A stretch of 64,000 nucleotides of DNA from an uncultured Acetatifactor sp. (GTDB lineage Bacteria; Bacillota; Clostridia; Lachnospirales; Lachnospiraceae), in contig CAJUAH010000025.1 of the NCBI GenBank assembly GCA_910584375.1, positions 1-64,000 of the forward strand, read 5' to 3'. How positions within the stretch are numbered: the stretch's first letter is position 1; every line of letters begins with the position of its first letter. The position numbers and the translations under genes are program-made. The notes under the pieces are model-generated. The model saw only the letters and a program-made list of their open reading frames with translations, made no database searches and was not told the DNA's origin. Shown here one piece after another: positions 41,501-49,522 of the stretch.

Positions 41501-43139
41501 GGAGCTGCGGGGCGTGAATGAGATCCCCCATATGGCCATGATCATGGTGATCGACCACTCCGGGAGCATGGGAGCGAGTACGGGCAGCGGTTCCACCAGT
41601 CTGGATCTGGCGATCACGGCCGCGCAGACGGCGGTGGATGAGCTGCGTGGCAGCGACTATGTGGGCGTTCTCACTTTTGACGATACCTACAGCTGGGTGG
41701 TGGAACCCACGCTGGCCCAGGACAAGGAGGAGATCAAAAGACAGATCGCCACCATACCCGAGGGCGGCGGAACCACGATCCAGCCTGCTCTGTGGGAGGC
41801 TTTGGAACAAGCGGCAAAGTGCGATGTCGCCATCCGGCATGTGGTCCTCCTGACCGACGGGCAGGGGGAGAGTACGGATTACAGAAGACTCACATCCGCC
41901 TATGTGAACGGGGGAGTAACGCTGTCCACCGTGGCGGTGGGAGACGGCTCGGACGCGAAACTGCTGGAGCAGATCGCCCTGACCTGCGGCGGGCGTTACT
42001 ATTATTCCGACATTGTCACGGATATACCCAAAATATTCGCGCAGGAGGTGTTTTTAGGCGGGGATACCTATCTGCAAAACGGGGAGTTTGCCCTGGCGGT
42101 GCGCGGCGGGGAAATCACGGACGGACTGTTCGCAAATGGCTGGCCCATTTTATACGGTTATGTCAGCGCGACACCCAAGGATACGTCTCAGGTGCTGATT
42201 GCCTCGGAAAAGGATGATCCTGTGCTGTCCGTGATGCAATACGGACTGGGGCATACCGTGGCCTGGAATACGGATGTGACGAATCAGTGGACCGCGGGAT
42301 TCGCGGGTGAGGACGACTATGTACAGCTGTGGAAACGCCTGGTGGACTACAGCGTCGGCAACGCCGGAGTGGGAGAGGACTCGGTGGATGTGATGACGGC
42401 GGGAGGAACTACCAATATCTCTTATCGCGCCCTGGCCTATGATGAGAAGACCAGGGTGGAGGCGGTGTATACCGATCCGGAGGGCAATACCAGAACCCAG
42501 AGCCTGCAGGCCACGGCGCCGGGAGAGTATGAGGTACAACTGGACACGGAGAAGATGGGGATTTACAATCTGAACCTGCGGCGCATGGACGGAGAAAAGG
42601 TCACCAACGCCGTGACCACCGCGGCGGCGGTGCAGTATTCGGAGGAATATAAATTTGATATCGGAAACGGAGGTTTCAAGTCCTTTGTGGAGCGCTACGG
42701 AAGGATTCTGGAGCCGGAGGAGAATTTCTGGCAGCAGAGAAACAGCGCCGCACGGCAGAGGTATGACCTGACGCCGTGGCTGATTCTGCTGGCGATCCTG
42801 TGGTTTGTCATGGATATAGGGTTTAGGCGTTTCTGTTTCCGTCCCCAGGATACCCGACTGTACCGCCGCATGGCGGAGCGTATGGCCCGTAAGAAGAGGG
42901 GAGCAGACACCGGAAAAGGGCTGACGCAGGATGTAAGGGCGATTTCCCCGGAAATGGGGGATGAAGAGCCGGATCATGCGAATACGGCAGGAATATCGGC
43001 CCTGGCGGAGTCTTCGGAGTCGGAGACGGGGACTCCGGCCGGGAAGAAACGCAGACATCCGGGGAAAGCGGCGAAACAGCCGCCCCAGACCCTGGACACT
43101 TCGGCTCTGCTCAAAAAGAGGGATCAGAGAAATCAGTAG
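38586..43139 (+). CDS. Giant membrane protein with three VWA-like domains
   Basis: A 1517-residue protein. The N-terminus (FESLWPLALLLAVPVVIIFY) is a BatA-type membrane region followed by VWA1 with MIDAS DTSGSMQ at about residue 95. A second pair of helices lies near 582-635, then a VWA-like domain with DISDSNG near 649. A glutamine-amidotransferase-like fold follows (residues about 860-985), then VWA3 with DHSGSMG near 990. A last helix lies near 1396 before a basic tail. In related genomes these halves occur as two genes; here one frame reads through. It overlaps the DUF58 gene by 11 bases. Confidence 0.85.
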   Translation: MIFESLWPLALLLAVPVVIIFYLLKPRGKDHRISSILLWEKMFKNQQAKTFLEKFIHNILMYLQILMILFLVLALMSPYIHRPGTGRGNMILVLDTSGSMQHDTGEGRTRLEEAVERARNLVASSEGTAFSIVASDCMGTELLAVGVRDRQSLYSVLDRVECSDGPQDLRGAESVVETLRTAQTERGEQSAPAEVIVFTDGNGAQEAMSFAAYFDARVLVMGDAVSNVANNFLTYTENAETAGDGENGASDPGDVSIVCASSLTNYSEAEASLEVSLYDGNDLREIRQVTLEAGETTLLFFAPFVWQGEPLRSEIGSVRFAGTRSGDSLAGDNIAYAVAGKADRIQAVLIGQGNTYIEKAYQAATGMSLTKASSDTALAEDDGSVRVYDADVSAGQSDACRLVFADTENAVGTAERVMLTVTNCDLTEGISSFSVGVNETKVYDVPQWGVGFLWAGEQCAGYYGEQDGVKTVVVGFDIRESDFPLRAEFPIFISNAIHYLGDTSLLANNVYRAGERVVFHPQADIDVNTLEAQTRKAGLYEVQAGDILERYVVRFDTGSQSDGRLPAEGTPEQSSQGDHMVKRQLRNVLLVALLLLLALEWLLYVRQTRSRSRFYLAVRLVCAALLLLALCGVSVSRRSGVNTTVFLVDISDSNGQNLEEMESYLHRQLGAMPRDNQYGIVTFGKNSLVDQFLTGEDHFSGIMSMPDRTATDMEEAVSRALAMLPAQGAGRLVILTDGRETRGDLTNMASALAAGQVEVLALLYEPETGPDAYVEEVKLPGYLHQGDAYSMTVTVQSNYETDAQLQIWAGSMQTAAYSVHLTRGTNRFQFRQEVTGENAESFEARVVAPGDVCGENDSYHAYAAVDSAPRVLVVSGPGEDSGEYEKLLRSANCDYGVVSAFNAPKTLEAMLEYKSIVLENVYLADLPDGFLDNIETYVGEYGCGLICCGGDESYALGGYRESVLETLLPVDMELRGVNEIPHMAMIMVIDHSGSMGASTGSGSTSLDLAITAAQTAVDELRGSDYVGVLTFDDTYSWVVEPTLAQDKEEIKRQIATIPEGGGTTIQPALWEALEQAAKCDVAIRHVVLLTDGQGESTDYRRLTSAYVNGGVTLSTVAVGDGSDAKLLEQIALTCGGRYYYSDIVTDIPKIFAQEVFLGGDTYLQNGEFALAVRGGEITDGLFANGWPILYGYVSATPKDTSQVLIASEKDDPVLSVMQYGLGHTVAWNTDVTNQWTAGFAGEDDYVQLWKRLVDYSVGNAGVGEDSVDVMTAGGTTNISYRALAYDEKTRVEAVYTDPEGNTRTQSLQATAPGEYEVQLDTEKMGIYNLNLRRMDGEKVTNAVTTAAAVQYSEEYKFDIGNGGFKSFVERYGRILEPEENFWQQRNSAARQRYDLTPWLILLAILWFVMDIGFRRFCFRPQDTRLYRRMAERMARKKRGADTGKGLTQDVRAISPEMGDEEPDHANTAGISALAESSESETGTPAGKKRRHPGKAAKQPPQTLDTSALLKKRDQRNQ

Positions 43140-43142
43140 GCG

Positions 43143-43826
43143 CTATCCCTGTATGAATCGGCGGATGTTCTTCTCCGCCGCCTGGGGATTCAGCTCCAGG
43201 ATGCGGTCATGGATCTTCCGAAAGGCGTCCCGGGAGGAGATATCCGGGGACAGGTCTTCTCCCCAGAAGTCCTCGGTGGTGCAAAAGACGTTACTGCTCC
43301 AGCCGTACTCTTCGCCGTATTTATTCTTTTTCTGCGACTGTCCGCATACGGTGAGGAACAGGTTTCTCTGCAGGTTCACCAGGGCGCGGTCAAAGCGGGA
43401 CGCGTCCTCCTTGCCTATGCCGCAGATGCGTTTGAGATCGTGGAGAGCGACTCTGCCGCTGTCGCTGACTGTTTCATAGATGCTCTTTTCCAGCTGGCTG
43501 GCTTTCCCTTCGTCATACCATTCGTCAAAGACTGTCCCCTGTCTGCGCACGGCCAGAAAGCAGGGATACCACTCTCTGGTGATATAGCCGCCGGTACCGA
43601 AAAATACTTTGCCGTAAGCGATGTCGTCCCGCTCCTGCACAACCCGCATTCGCCATTCCCAAGGATCGGTCTCCGGATCGCCGGTATGCCATGCGACAGG
43701 GGATTGGGCGGGAGCGCAGTTCCAGCCAAAGGGAACTACCGCATAGATTCCTCTGGCGTTGCCTCCGGCCATGGAAAAGCCGCTTATTAACAGTTCTTTG
43801 CAAAATTCCGAATAGTTGTTTACCAT
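43143..43826 (-). CDS. AlkZ-related / winged-helix protein
   Basis: A 227-residue protein. It opens NNYSEFCKELLISGFSMAGG and contains VAWHTGDPETDPWEWRMRV, then FGTGGYITREWYPCFLAVRR. I recognise this as the family annotated AlkZ-related in Lachnospiraceae, with a winged-helix-like C-terminal half. Direct glycosylase activity is not shown. The gene is convergent with the VWA giant (4 bases apart). Confidence 0.7.
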   Translation of the reverse strand: MVNNYSEFCKELLISGFSMAGGNARGIYAVVPFGWNCAPAQSPVAWHTGDPETDPWEWRMRVVQERDDIAYGKVFFGTGGYITREWYPCFLAVRRQGTVFDEWYDEGKASQLEKSIYETVSDSGRVALHDLKRICGIGKEDASRFDRALVNLQRNLFLTVCGQSQKKNKYGEEYGWSSNVFCTTEDFWGEDLSPDISSRDAFRKIHDRILELNPQAAEKNIRRFIQG

Positions 43827-43860
43827 GGGTTTTTGTCCTTTCTATTTTTCAGTTAATAAA

Positions 43861-43912
43861 ATATTACCAGACTAAACAAGACAGCATCATGTCCTGTTTA
43901 GTCTGGTAATAT
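43861..43912 (-). terminator. Perfect long inverted repeat, probable terminator
   Basis: ATATTACCAGACTAAACA and its complement form an 18-bp stem, plus an inner GACA/TGTC. On the minus strand it is followed by TTTTATT, so it can end transcription of the DUF2752 gene before the AlkZ-related gene. Confidence 0.75.
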
Positions 43913-43920
43913 GGCGGATT

Positions 43921-44340
43921 TCAGAGTTTGATTCCCATGCCCAGCAACAGAATATTCTTAAGGATCCAGTTCACGGCGACAATGACCAGCGCGGCATAGA
44001 GATGCCAGTTGTGGAAACGCATTCCGCGAAAGTATTTGTAATGGGTGATTCGGGCGAGAGCGTGGGAGAGCATGAAACTTCCGTACAGCGCGGCACTGTA
44101 GGGCACCAGCGGATGATACCACAGGGAATGCAGTATGTGGCCCTGGAGCAGGCTGATCAGGGCTCTTGTGCCGCCGCATCCTGGGCAGTAGAAACCGAAA
44201 TAATGATAAGCCACGCAGGGGGGTAAGGAAATATGTGGCAGGAGTACATAATAGAACAGTACTCCTGCCACAAGGCTCACTCCCAGAAAAACGCATCCCA
44301 GATAAAATAAATTGTCCTCCAGCGTACGTTCCTGTTTCAT
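43921..44340 (-). CDS. DUF2752 membrane protein
   Basis: A 139-residue membrane protein with three to four helices. YYFGFYCPGCGGTRALISLL is the DUF2752 signature (C-P-G-C-G-G-T-R). Such proteins are small and uncharacterised. It is the last of a leftward set of small membrane proteins and lies 4 bases downstream of the DUF4190 gene, so it is probably co-transcribed. Confidence 0.85.
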   Translation of the reverse strand: MKQERTLEDNLFYLGCVFLGVSLVAGVLFYYVLLPHISLPPCVAYHYFGFYCPGCGGTRALISLLQGHILHSLWYHPLVPYSAALYGSFMLSHALARITHYKYFRGMRFHNWHLYAALVIVAVNWILKNILLLGMGIKL

Positions 44341-44344
44341 GGGG

Positions 44345-44689
44345 TTACATTAAAGAAGAAACGTCATAGCCCATTGACGCCAGCCAGCCCATGATGGCAA
44401 CACTGCCGACAATCCAGATTACGGCGAAAACAATACCGATGATGGAACATACCATACCGGCAGTAGCCAGACCGCTCTTCTGTTTCTTCTTGGACATAAC
44501 GGAGCAAACGATGCCGCCGATGCCCAGAGCAATGCCCAGATAGGTGATACAGCATCCCAGCACGATAGCGGCGATACCCAAAATCAGAGATACAATAGCG
44601 AGAGTATCTGTCTTCTTGGGTTCCGGGGAGCTGGGCTGCTGATAGCCGGGCTGCTCATAAGAGTTGTTTTGGAAATTTTGACCGTCCAT
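44345..44689 (-). CDS. DUF4190 membrane protein
   Basis: A 114-residue protein: a Gln/Asn/Pro-rich N-terminal tail, then two membrane segments around LAIVSLILGIAAIVLGC and GMVCSIIGIVFAVIWIVGSV. KKQKSGLATAGMVCS between them is typical of DUF4190. Probably a membrane protein of unknown role. RBS GAGGAGGATTTAGAA upstream on the minus strand. Confidence 0.85.
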   Translation of the reverse strand: MDGQNFQNNSYEQPGYQQPSSPEPKKTDTLAIVSLILGIAAIVLGCCITYLGIALGIGGIVCSVMSKKKQKSGLATAGMVCSIIGIVFAVIWIVGSVAIMGWLASMGYDVSSLM

Positions 44690-44731
44690 TTCTAAATCCT
44701 CCTCATAAATGAATAATTTGTGTTCCGTGCT

Positions 44732-45172
44732 TTACACGTCACTCTGTAACGGTATGCCATTACCGTCTGTATTTATTTTACCAACCAGGATCAGGATACC
44801 TTCCACAAAACCCCAGATGGCTGTGGCCATAACAAAAAAGATACCGACAAACACGCAGCAGAGCACATACCCCACCAGAGTGAGTACCAGCTGAATGACT
44901 GCCTTCTGGGTGTAACCCAGATAGAAATTATGTACGCCGAACTGCCCTAAGAATATTCCCAGCAGACCCGCGGCAAGCTTGGATTTGGCGTTTGCAGGCG
45001 GCTGTGTATAACAGGGAACACCGCAGTTTAGACATACGGTCGTCTCGGGCGTTATCGGTTTGCCACAATTGTGGCAGTAGTTGGTGCCCAGTCCCTTGCC
45101 TGCGCCGCATTTCACACACAGCACGGCCTCGTCGGACGCATAGGGCTCCCCGCAATTCTTGCAATAATACAT
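44732..45172 (-). CDS. Zinc-ribbon / TM2-domain membrane protein
   Basis: A 146-residue protein; the start ATG at 45172 follows GGGAGGTATAAA on the minus strand. It begins MYYCKNCGEPYASD and carries further CxxC pairs (CVKCGAG, YCHNCGKP, CLNCG), i.e. two double zinc ribbons. The second half is a TM2 domain (GIFLGQFGVHNFYLGYTQ and two helices). Likely tethered in the membrane; function unknown. Confidence 0.85.
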   Translation of the reverse strand: MYYCKNCGEPYASDEAVLCVKCGAGKGLGTNYCHNCGKPITPETTVCLNCGVPCYTQPPANAKSKLAAGLLGIFLGQFGVHNFYLGYTQKAVIQLVLTLVGYVLCCVFVGIFFVMATAIWGFVEGILILVGKINTDGNGIPLQSDV

Positions 45173-45200
45173 TTTATACCTCCCGCATATATCCCTTTCG

Positions 45201-45239
45201 CAAAAGGAGCGCATCATGAAACATCATGAAATGCGCTCC
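45201..45239 (-). terminator. Terminator after the DUF4870-like gene
   Basis: GGAGCGCAT/ATGCGCTCC stem; on the minus strand it is followed by TTTTGCG. It ends transcription of the DUF4870-like gene and lies just upstream of the zinc-ribbon gene. Confidence 0.75.
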
Positions 45240-45265
45240 ACGTTGCTGCTAAAGCAGATGAAATA

Positions 45266-45553
45266 TTACTTTAAGATTTTGATGGCGCCAATCAGCGGAA
45301 TCTCTTTTTCCTCTTCCTTGATGGCAGCGACCAGACCGATGATCCAGCACACAAGTAAGAAGATATCGACAAGTCCGAAGATGAAACCGACAAAGGGAAT
45401 AGGAGACAGCGCGCTGCAAATCAACATGCCGATATCCACGATCAATGCCTGATTCAGATGGAACTTAGCCCCCTCCTTGTCACCTGCCAGAAAGGCGATC
45501 AACCAGCCGATTATAGAGATATATGCTACAATACCGGTTGCTTTCTTATCCAT
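45266..45553 (-). CDS. DUF4870-like membrane protein
   Basis: A 95-residue protein with three membrane helices (YISIIGWLIAFLAG, ALIVDIGMLICSAL, VDIFLLVCWIIGLVAAI) and the KEGAKFHLNQAL loop of DUF4870/Tic20-like proteins. RBS AGGAGGTCTTC upstream. Function unknown. Confidence 0.8.
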   Translation of the reverse strand: MDKKATGIVAYISIIGWLIAFLAGDKEGAKFHLNQALIVDIGMLICSALSPIPFVGFIFGLVDIFLLVCWIIGLVAAIKEEEKEIPLIGAIKILK

Positions 45554-45630
45554 AATGAAGACCTCCTATGTATTTATTATAAAACCCATTATAATAGAAA
45601 AGATTTGTTAATGCAATACATTTTTAAAAA

Positions 45631-46095
45631 TTAATTGGACGAATTGGAATCTCCGATATTTTCTCCCCGCAGCGTCGCCAGGATGATCTGTACGCGCCTG
45701 CAGGCCCGTGAATAATTCTCCCGGGCGTACTCCTCCATGGCCTGGTTGTACTCCTCGTCGTAGGCCTTGTGATAGGAGGATACCGCCTCGGTCATATACT
45801 GTCCCGCCTCGTCGGCCATATCCTCCAGATAGTCGTATTTCTCCGGAAAATCTATGTTGGAAAATTTCATGAACGCGATCTCCAGCTCGTCCAGACAGTT
45901 CAGCAGGTCCGACGTGGCGTAGCGTATACTGTTTTCCTCGGCCTCCACCTGGATAGCGTCGATCCTGGCGCCGATATCGGCGGCGCTATCGCAGAATTCG
46001 TTGATCTCGCTGTCAAATTTGGCCTGTATGGGGTTTGTGCCGCAGGCGGTCAGCAAAAACAGGCAGACTGCGGCCAGCAGAATATTTTTTTTCAC
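45631..46095 (-). CDS. Small helical lipoprotein
   Basis: A 154-residue protein with a lipoprotein signal (KKNILLAAVCLFLLTAC, lipobox LTAC, Cys at residue 18). The mature part is acidic and helical. No family recognised. RBS GGGAGGTATATCCTG on the minus strand. Confidence 0.8.
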   Translation of the reverse strand: MKKNILLAAVCLFLLTACGTNPIQAKFDSEINEFCDSAADIGARIDAIQVEAEENSIRYATSDLLNCLDELEIAFMKFSNIDFPEKYDYLEDMADEAGQYMTEAVSSYHKAYDEEYNQAMEEYARENYSRACRRVQIILATLRGENIGDSNSSN

Positions 46096-46240
46096 AGGAT
46101 ATACCTCCCAGACTTTTATACTGAATTCACTTTATCATAACAAGCGGAAGTCTACAACCGTTTGCAACAAAGTTTGCAGAGAAAGTATATAGAATATGTA
46201 TACAATAAGTAAACTATAAATGCTTTTTTGTATTTTATTG

Positions 46241-46269
46241 TTTACATTTAAAGGAACTTAGAATATAAT
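46241..46269 (+). promoter_or_regulatory. Promoter of the nitrilase cassette
   Basis: TTTACA (46241-46246), 17 bases, TATAAT (46264-46269). Because the -10 box covers the ATG at 46268, that ATG cannot be the translation start; transcription should begin near 46276. Confidence 0.75.
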
Positions 46270-46297
46270 GGTGCTAAGGAGATCAGGGGAAGAGAAA

Positions 46298-47818
46298 ATG
46301 GGGGAATGTGTTATGCGCAAGCAATACCATAGGGTTTGGGACATTATGGCTGAGATCATAGCGGCGTTATATCGCGCCGGGTATGGTGATACAAGAAAAA
46401 TCGATTCTTTTTTGAGTTGTTGTACACAAACGCGCCGGAAATTGCTTTGTAAGGTGCAACGAATATTAGGTGAAAAAGGTGTTTTTGAGGGAATTGATGA
46501 CAGATTTTTGGAGCGTCTGATCAATTTGAGGGGAGAATTGGATGAAAATGAACTGCTGTTGGAAACGTTAATTTATCTGGATAATAAAATGGCATTGGAA
46601 CCGAAGTTTTTTATGGTACATCCGGGCGATGAAGTAAGCGATATGATACAATTAAATAATAATGAAAAACAGACAGGAATTATTATTTTGCCTAAACTGA
46701 CATGTAATTGGAGCCGAAAAAGAACCAGCAGAAGAGTAAAAGAAAAGTCTCTGGCATTCGGCATCAATAAAATCCTGAGACACTACTATTGCGTCCAGTG
46801 TGAAAAACTGGGACAATATAGTCTGCGTCATCATATCGTAAGCAGTATTAAACGATTTGGAGAGGATATGGAACAAATACGGATCGCGGTCAGTCCTGTA
46901 ACGGACAGGGATATTCTCAGGTATGAGCGGTATGAGCGAGACGGAAAAGCGCGGATCGGAATAACCGGAGTAGATGCGCAGGGAGATGGGAAGAGCTGCG
47001 ATCTACAAAGACGAATGGAAAATATCATCAGGGCGGCAGAAAAACACAAAGCGGATATTCTGATTTTTCCCGAAATGCTTGGGCATGAAGAGGTAATTGA
47101 CAGATGTTTATATCAATTGGCTGAAAAATCTGTTGAGGATGTGGACGGAAGAGTGGAACTCGTGCTGTTGCCTACCCAGTGGAAAGCAGCGGGCATTGGG
47201 GATACCCCATGGAAATACGGAAAGAATACCAATAATTTGTATGTTGTTTATGGCAGCAGCGGGTTGTTGAAGGAAAAGCCTGAACCCTCCTGGATTCAAC
47301 AGAAGAACACCCCATATACGGAAGAAAGAGAAGAATCCGGCAAGCAGATCAGCGAGGTGGAGGATATCGTCTCGGACAATGTCATTCACGTATTGCATAT
47401 TGAGGGAATTGGCCGCATTACTTTCCCCATTTGCGCAGATCTGTTAAATCCGGATTACCGCCAGATACTGATTCAACAATTAGGCTCAACACTGATTCTC
47501 TGCCCTTCCTTTTCAAAAGGAACAAATGAGTTTATTCATGCCATTGGACAGGGTGACTCTTTTGGATGTCATATAATATGGTGTAATTCCTGTGTGACTG
47601 CGCATATGCACAGTGAGGAAAAATACAAAAAGGGACTTAAAGAAAATATATGTTGTGCGGGAATATCCGGACAATACCATAACTACAATACGATAAAATC
47701 TCAAATAAAGTGTAATGGAGTGTGCGCCAAAGACAGTTGCCTGTTCTATATTGACATACCATTAAAAGGAAACGTGGGGGATAGAAGGCAACCCATGTGG
47801 ACACATATAATAGCATAA
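46298..47818 (+). CDS. Nitrilase-fold protein with unknown N-terminal domain
   Basis: A 506-residue protein. ATG 46298 (AGGGGAAGAG upstream) is chosen; ATG 46313 is possible. Residues 1-200 are helical, basic and unlike any family I know (LILPKLTCNWSRKRTSRRVK region). From about residue 217 a carbon-nitrogen hydrolase fold begins: RIGITGVDAQGD, then ILIFPEMLG with Glu259, a GLLKEKP segment with Lys325/327, and FPICADLL with Cys379. These fit the E-K-C triad. The GC content is lower than its neighbours. Heads a three-gene cassette. Confidence 0.75.
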   Translation: MGECVMRKQYHRVWDIMAEIIAALYRAGYGDTRKIDSFLSCCTQTRRKLLCKVQRILGEKGVFEGIDDRFLERLINLRGELDENELLLETLIYLDNKMALEPKFFMVHPGDEVSDMIQLNNNEKQTGIIILPKLTCNWSRKRTSRRVKEKSLAFGINKILRHYYCVQCEKLGQYSLRHHIVSSIKRFGEDMEQIRIAVSPVTDRDILRYERYERDGKARIGITGVDAQGDGKSCDLQRRMENIIRAAEKHKADILIFPEMLGHEEVIDRCLYQLAEKSVEDVDGRVELVLLPTQWKAAGIGDTPWKYGKNTNNLYVVYGSSGLLKEKPEPSWIQQKNTPYTEEREESGKQISEVEDIVSDNVIHVLHIEGIGRITFPICADLLNPDYRQILIQQLGSTLILCPSFSKGTNEFIHAIGQGDSFGCHIIWCNSCVTAHMHSEEKYKKGLKENICCAGISGQYHNYNTIKSQIKCNGVCAKDSCLFYIDIPLKGNVGDRRQPMWTHIIA

Positions 47819-47839
47819 AGGAGAGATGGAGGTGCAGAT

Positions 47840-48748
47840 ATGAAGAGATTAAACCAATTATTAGGAAAGATCAATCATGTGCTGTTTGCCGCAGTTTCCA
47901 ATCAGAAAGCCGAGGAGGTATACGCGCAGACCAGGCAGATTGGCGAAGAAATGTCAAGGGCGTATTCATTGTATGAGAATACGGAATTGGAAGGCAAGAT
48001 CAAGCAATACAGGCAATTTACGCAGGCTTTTCGCGATTCATTGGAACCGGCCGAATTGGTAATGTTTTATATGGGGATGTTGGCGGGATATACGGAATGC
48101 TTTGGCGGTTTATTCACGGAGCGAAACCAAAGTGATAAACTCAGAGTGAATCCGGCCAAAAGCCAGTATTACAATAAAATCATCCAGATTTTATCTCAGA
48201 AAGAATATGTACAACATAAGGATCTGGCAGCAGCATTGGGAATCAAAGTCAGTTCTTTGACCAGAATAATGAAGACCATAGAGGAGGATGACCAAACCTA
48301 TATTATTGTTTCTTCTGTAGGGAAATATAAATATTATTGTCTGACAGATGCCGGAAAGAAATATTATGCCCAATATATTAATCAGGAACGGTGGAGAAGG
48401 CCGGAAGAAGCGATTGAGGAAATGCTTGCAGTTATAAAGAAACGGATAGATACAGACCGGGAAAATCTGCTGATAGGATATGTGTCAAAATGCTATCCAT
48501 ATGATTATCATATAGCTAAAAAGATGCAGGCGCTTGAGAACAGTATCAGGAGAAACGTAAAACCTGCGGCAGAACGGGAGTTCTTTACTCATTGTTTTGA
48601 AAAAAATACAGCGAAGAAGCAAGATTGGCAAACAGTCTGTAATTCCTCCATCACTGTGGTGTATCAGGCAATTGAAGAAGGGATGAATAAAGATACGGAC
48701 AGCTATAGAATTTTTTCTAAAGGAAACGTGATGGAAATGGCGATATAG
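47840..48748 (+). CDS. Winged-helix protein in the nitrilase cassette
   Basis: A 302-residue protein. Start ATG 47840 after GGAGAGATGGAGGTGCAGAT. Residues 1-85 are helical. Residues about 108-185 look like a MarR-type winged helix (YYNKIIQILSQKEYVQHKDL then LAAALGIKVSSLTRIMKTIE and a KYKYYCLTDAGKKY wing). The C-terminal 110 residues are helical. It may regulate or partner the nitrilase-fold protein. Low GC, as its neighbours. Confidence 0.7.
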   Translation: MKRLNQLLGKINHVLFAAVSNQKAEEVYAQTRQIGEEMSRAYSLYENTELEGKIKQYRQFTQAFRDSLEPAELVMFYMGMLAGYTECFGGLFTERNQSDKLRVNPAKSQYYNKIIQILSQKEYVQHKDLAAALGIKVSSLTRIMKTIEEDDQTYIIVSSVGKYKYYCLTDAGKKYYAQYINQERWRRPEEAIEEMLAVIKKRIDTDRENLLIGYVSKCYPYDYHIAKKMQALENSIRRNVKPAAEREFFTHCFEKNTAKKQDWQTVCNSSITVVYQAIEEGMNKDTDSYRIFSKGNVMEMAI

Positions 48749-48790
48749 ACATATCATAAATGGTGAGATAATTTTGTATGGGAGTATAAA

Positions 48791-49453
48791 ATGATGGATT
48801 TTAATGATTTATTTGCTGAAATATTTTATGAGAATAATTCTAATGAATACAGAATATGCCAAAAATGTTTTCCCGTTTTGCTGGAAAAAGATTCTCCAGA
48901 GATGTTTGAACAGTTCTTTTATTGGATGGAAGAGTATATATTAAACAACGAAACGCAATTGCAGGATAATGAAAAAGCAAAAATAGAGGAGGTAAAAAAG
49001 AAATATAATATATTTTTAGACGGTATTCTAGAAAAGCTGGTAAAAGAAGATACATGTAAGGAATTGTTTTATGAAAAATTATGGAATTCCATAAAAAATA
49101 TGCCTTTGTGTGATGATGAATCAGACAAGGCGGGAATTTTGTATATTTTATGCAGAAACGATCTGATCCCTTACTATAAGGTAGAAGGGATAGCTCAGAT
49201 TGAGAAGGAGGAACTGTGGGAACGGATTGATAGAAATCAAAAAAATATTATTGCGGCCAGAAGCATCATCAGACAGTATGCGATCGTTGAAGATAGAGTG
49301 AGTTGTGCCCTGATGCTATTGAAACTTTTTGAACAATGCAATGATGATACAGATAAAGCGGTTATTATGTCTTATATAATAAGGTTTATTGAAATTAATG
49401 CGGTAGAGGTAGTGACAAGGCAAATATTAGAAAAAATAAAGGTGAATCATTGA
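48791..49453 (+). CDS. Uncharacterised helical protein in the nitrilase cassette
   Basis: A 220-residue protein (ATG 48791 after GTATGGGAGTATAAA). It is entirely alpha-helical and charged, with the pattern of an armadillo/HEAT- or TPR-like helical repeat, for example LFAEIFYENNSNEYRIC and ALMLLKLFEQCNDDTDKAVI. No motif identifies a function. It is the AT-richest gene of the host part and ends the cassette. Confidence 0.6.
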   Translation: MMDFNDLFAEIFYENNSNEYRICQKCFPVLLEKDSPEMFEQFFYWMEEYILNNETQLQDNEKAKIEEVKKKYNIFLDGILEKLVKEDTCKELFYEKLWNSIKNMPLCDDESDKAGILYILCRNDLIPYYKVEGIAQIEKEELWERIDRNQKNIIAARSIIRQYAIVEDRVSCALMLLKLFEQCNDDTDKAVIMSYIIRFIEINAVEVVTRQILEKIKVNH

Positions 49454-49522
49454 TCCACAAAACACATAAAAAATTTCCCTTTCTGGCACAATATAAAAAA
49501 GCGTATCAGGAAGGGAGTTTTT

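Noticed and set aside
38586..43139. Many overlapping long frames on the other strand
   Set aside because: They are GC-driven shadows of the VWA gene, without ribosome sites or recognisable domains.
46268..46297. ATG 46268 as the start of the nitrilase-fold gene
   Set aside because: It lies inside the -10 box of the promoter, so it would not be transcribed.
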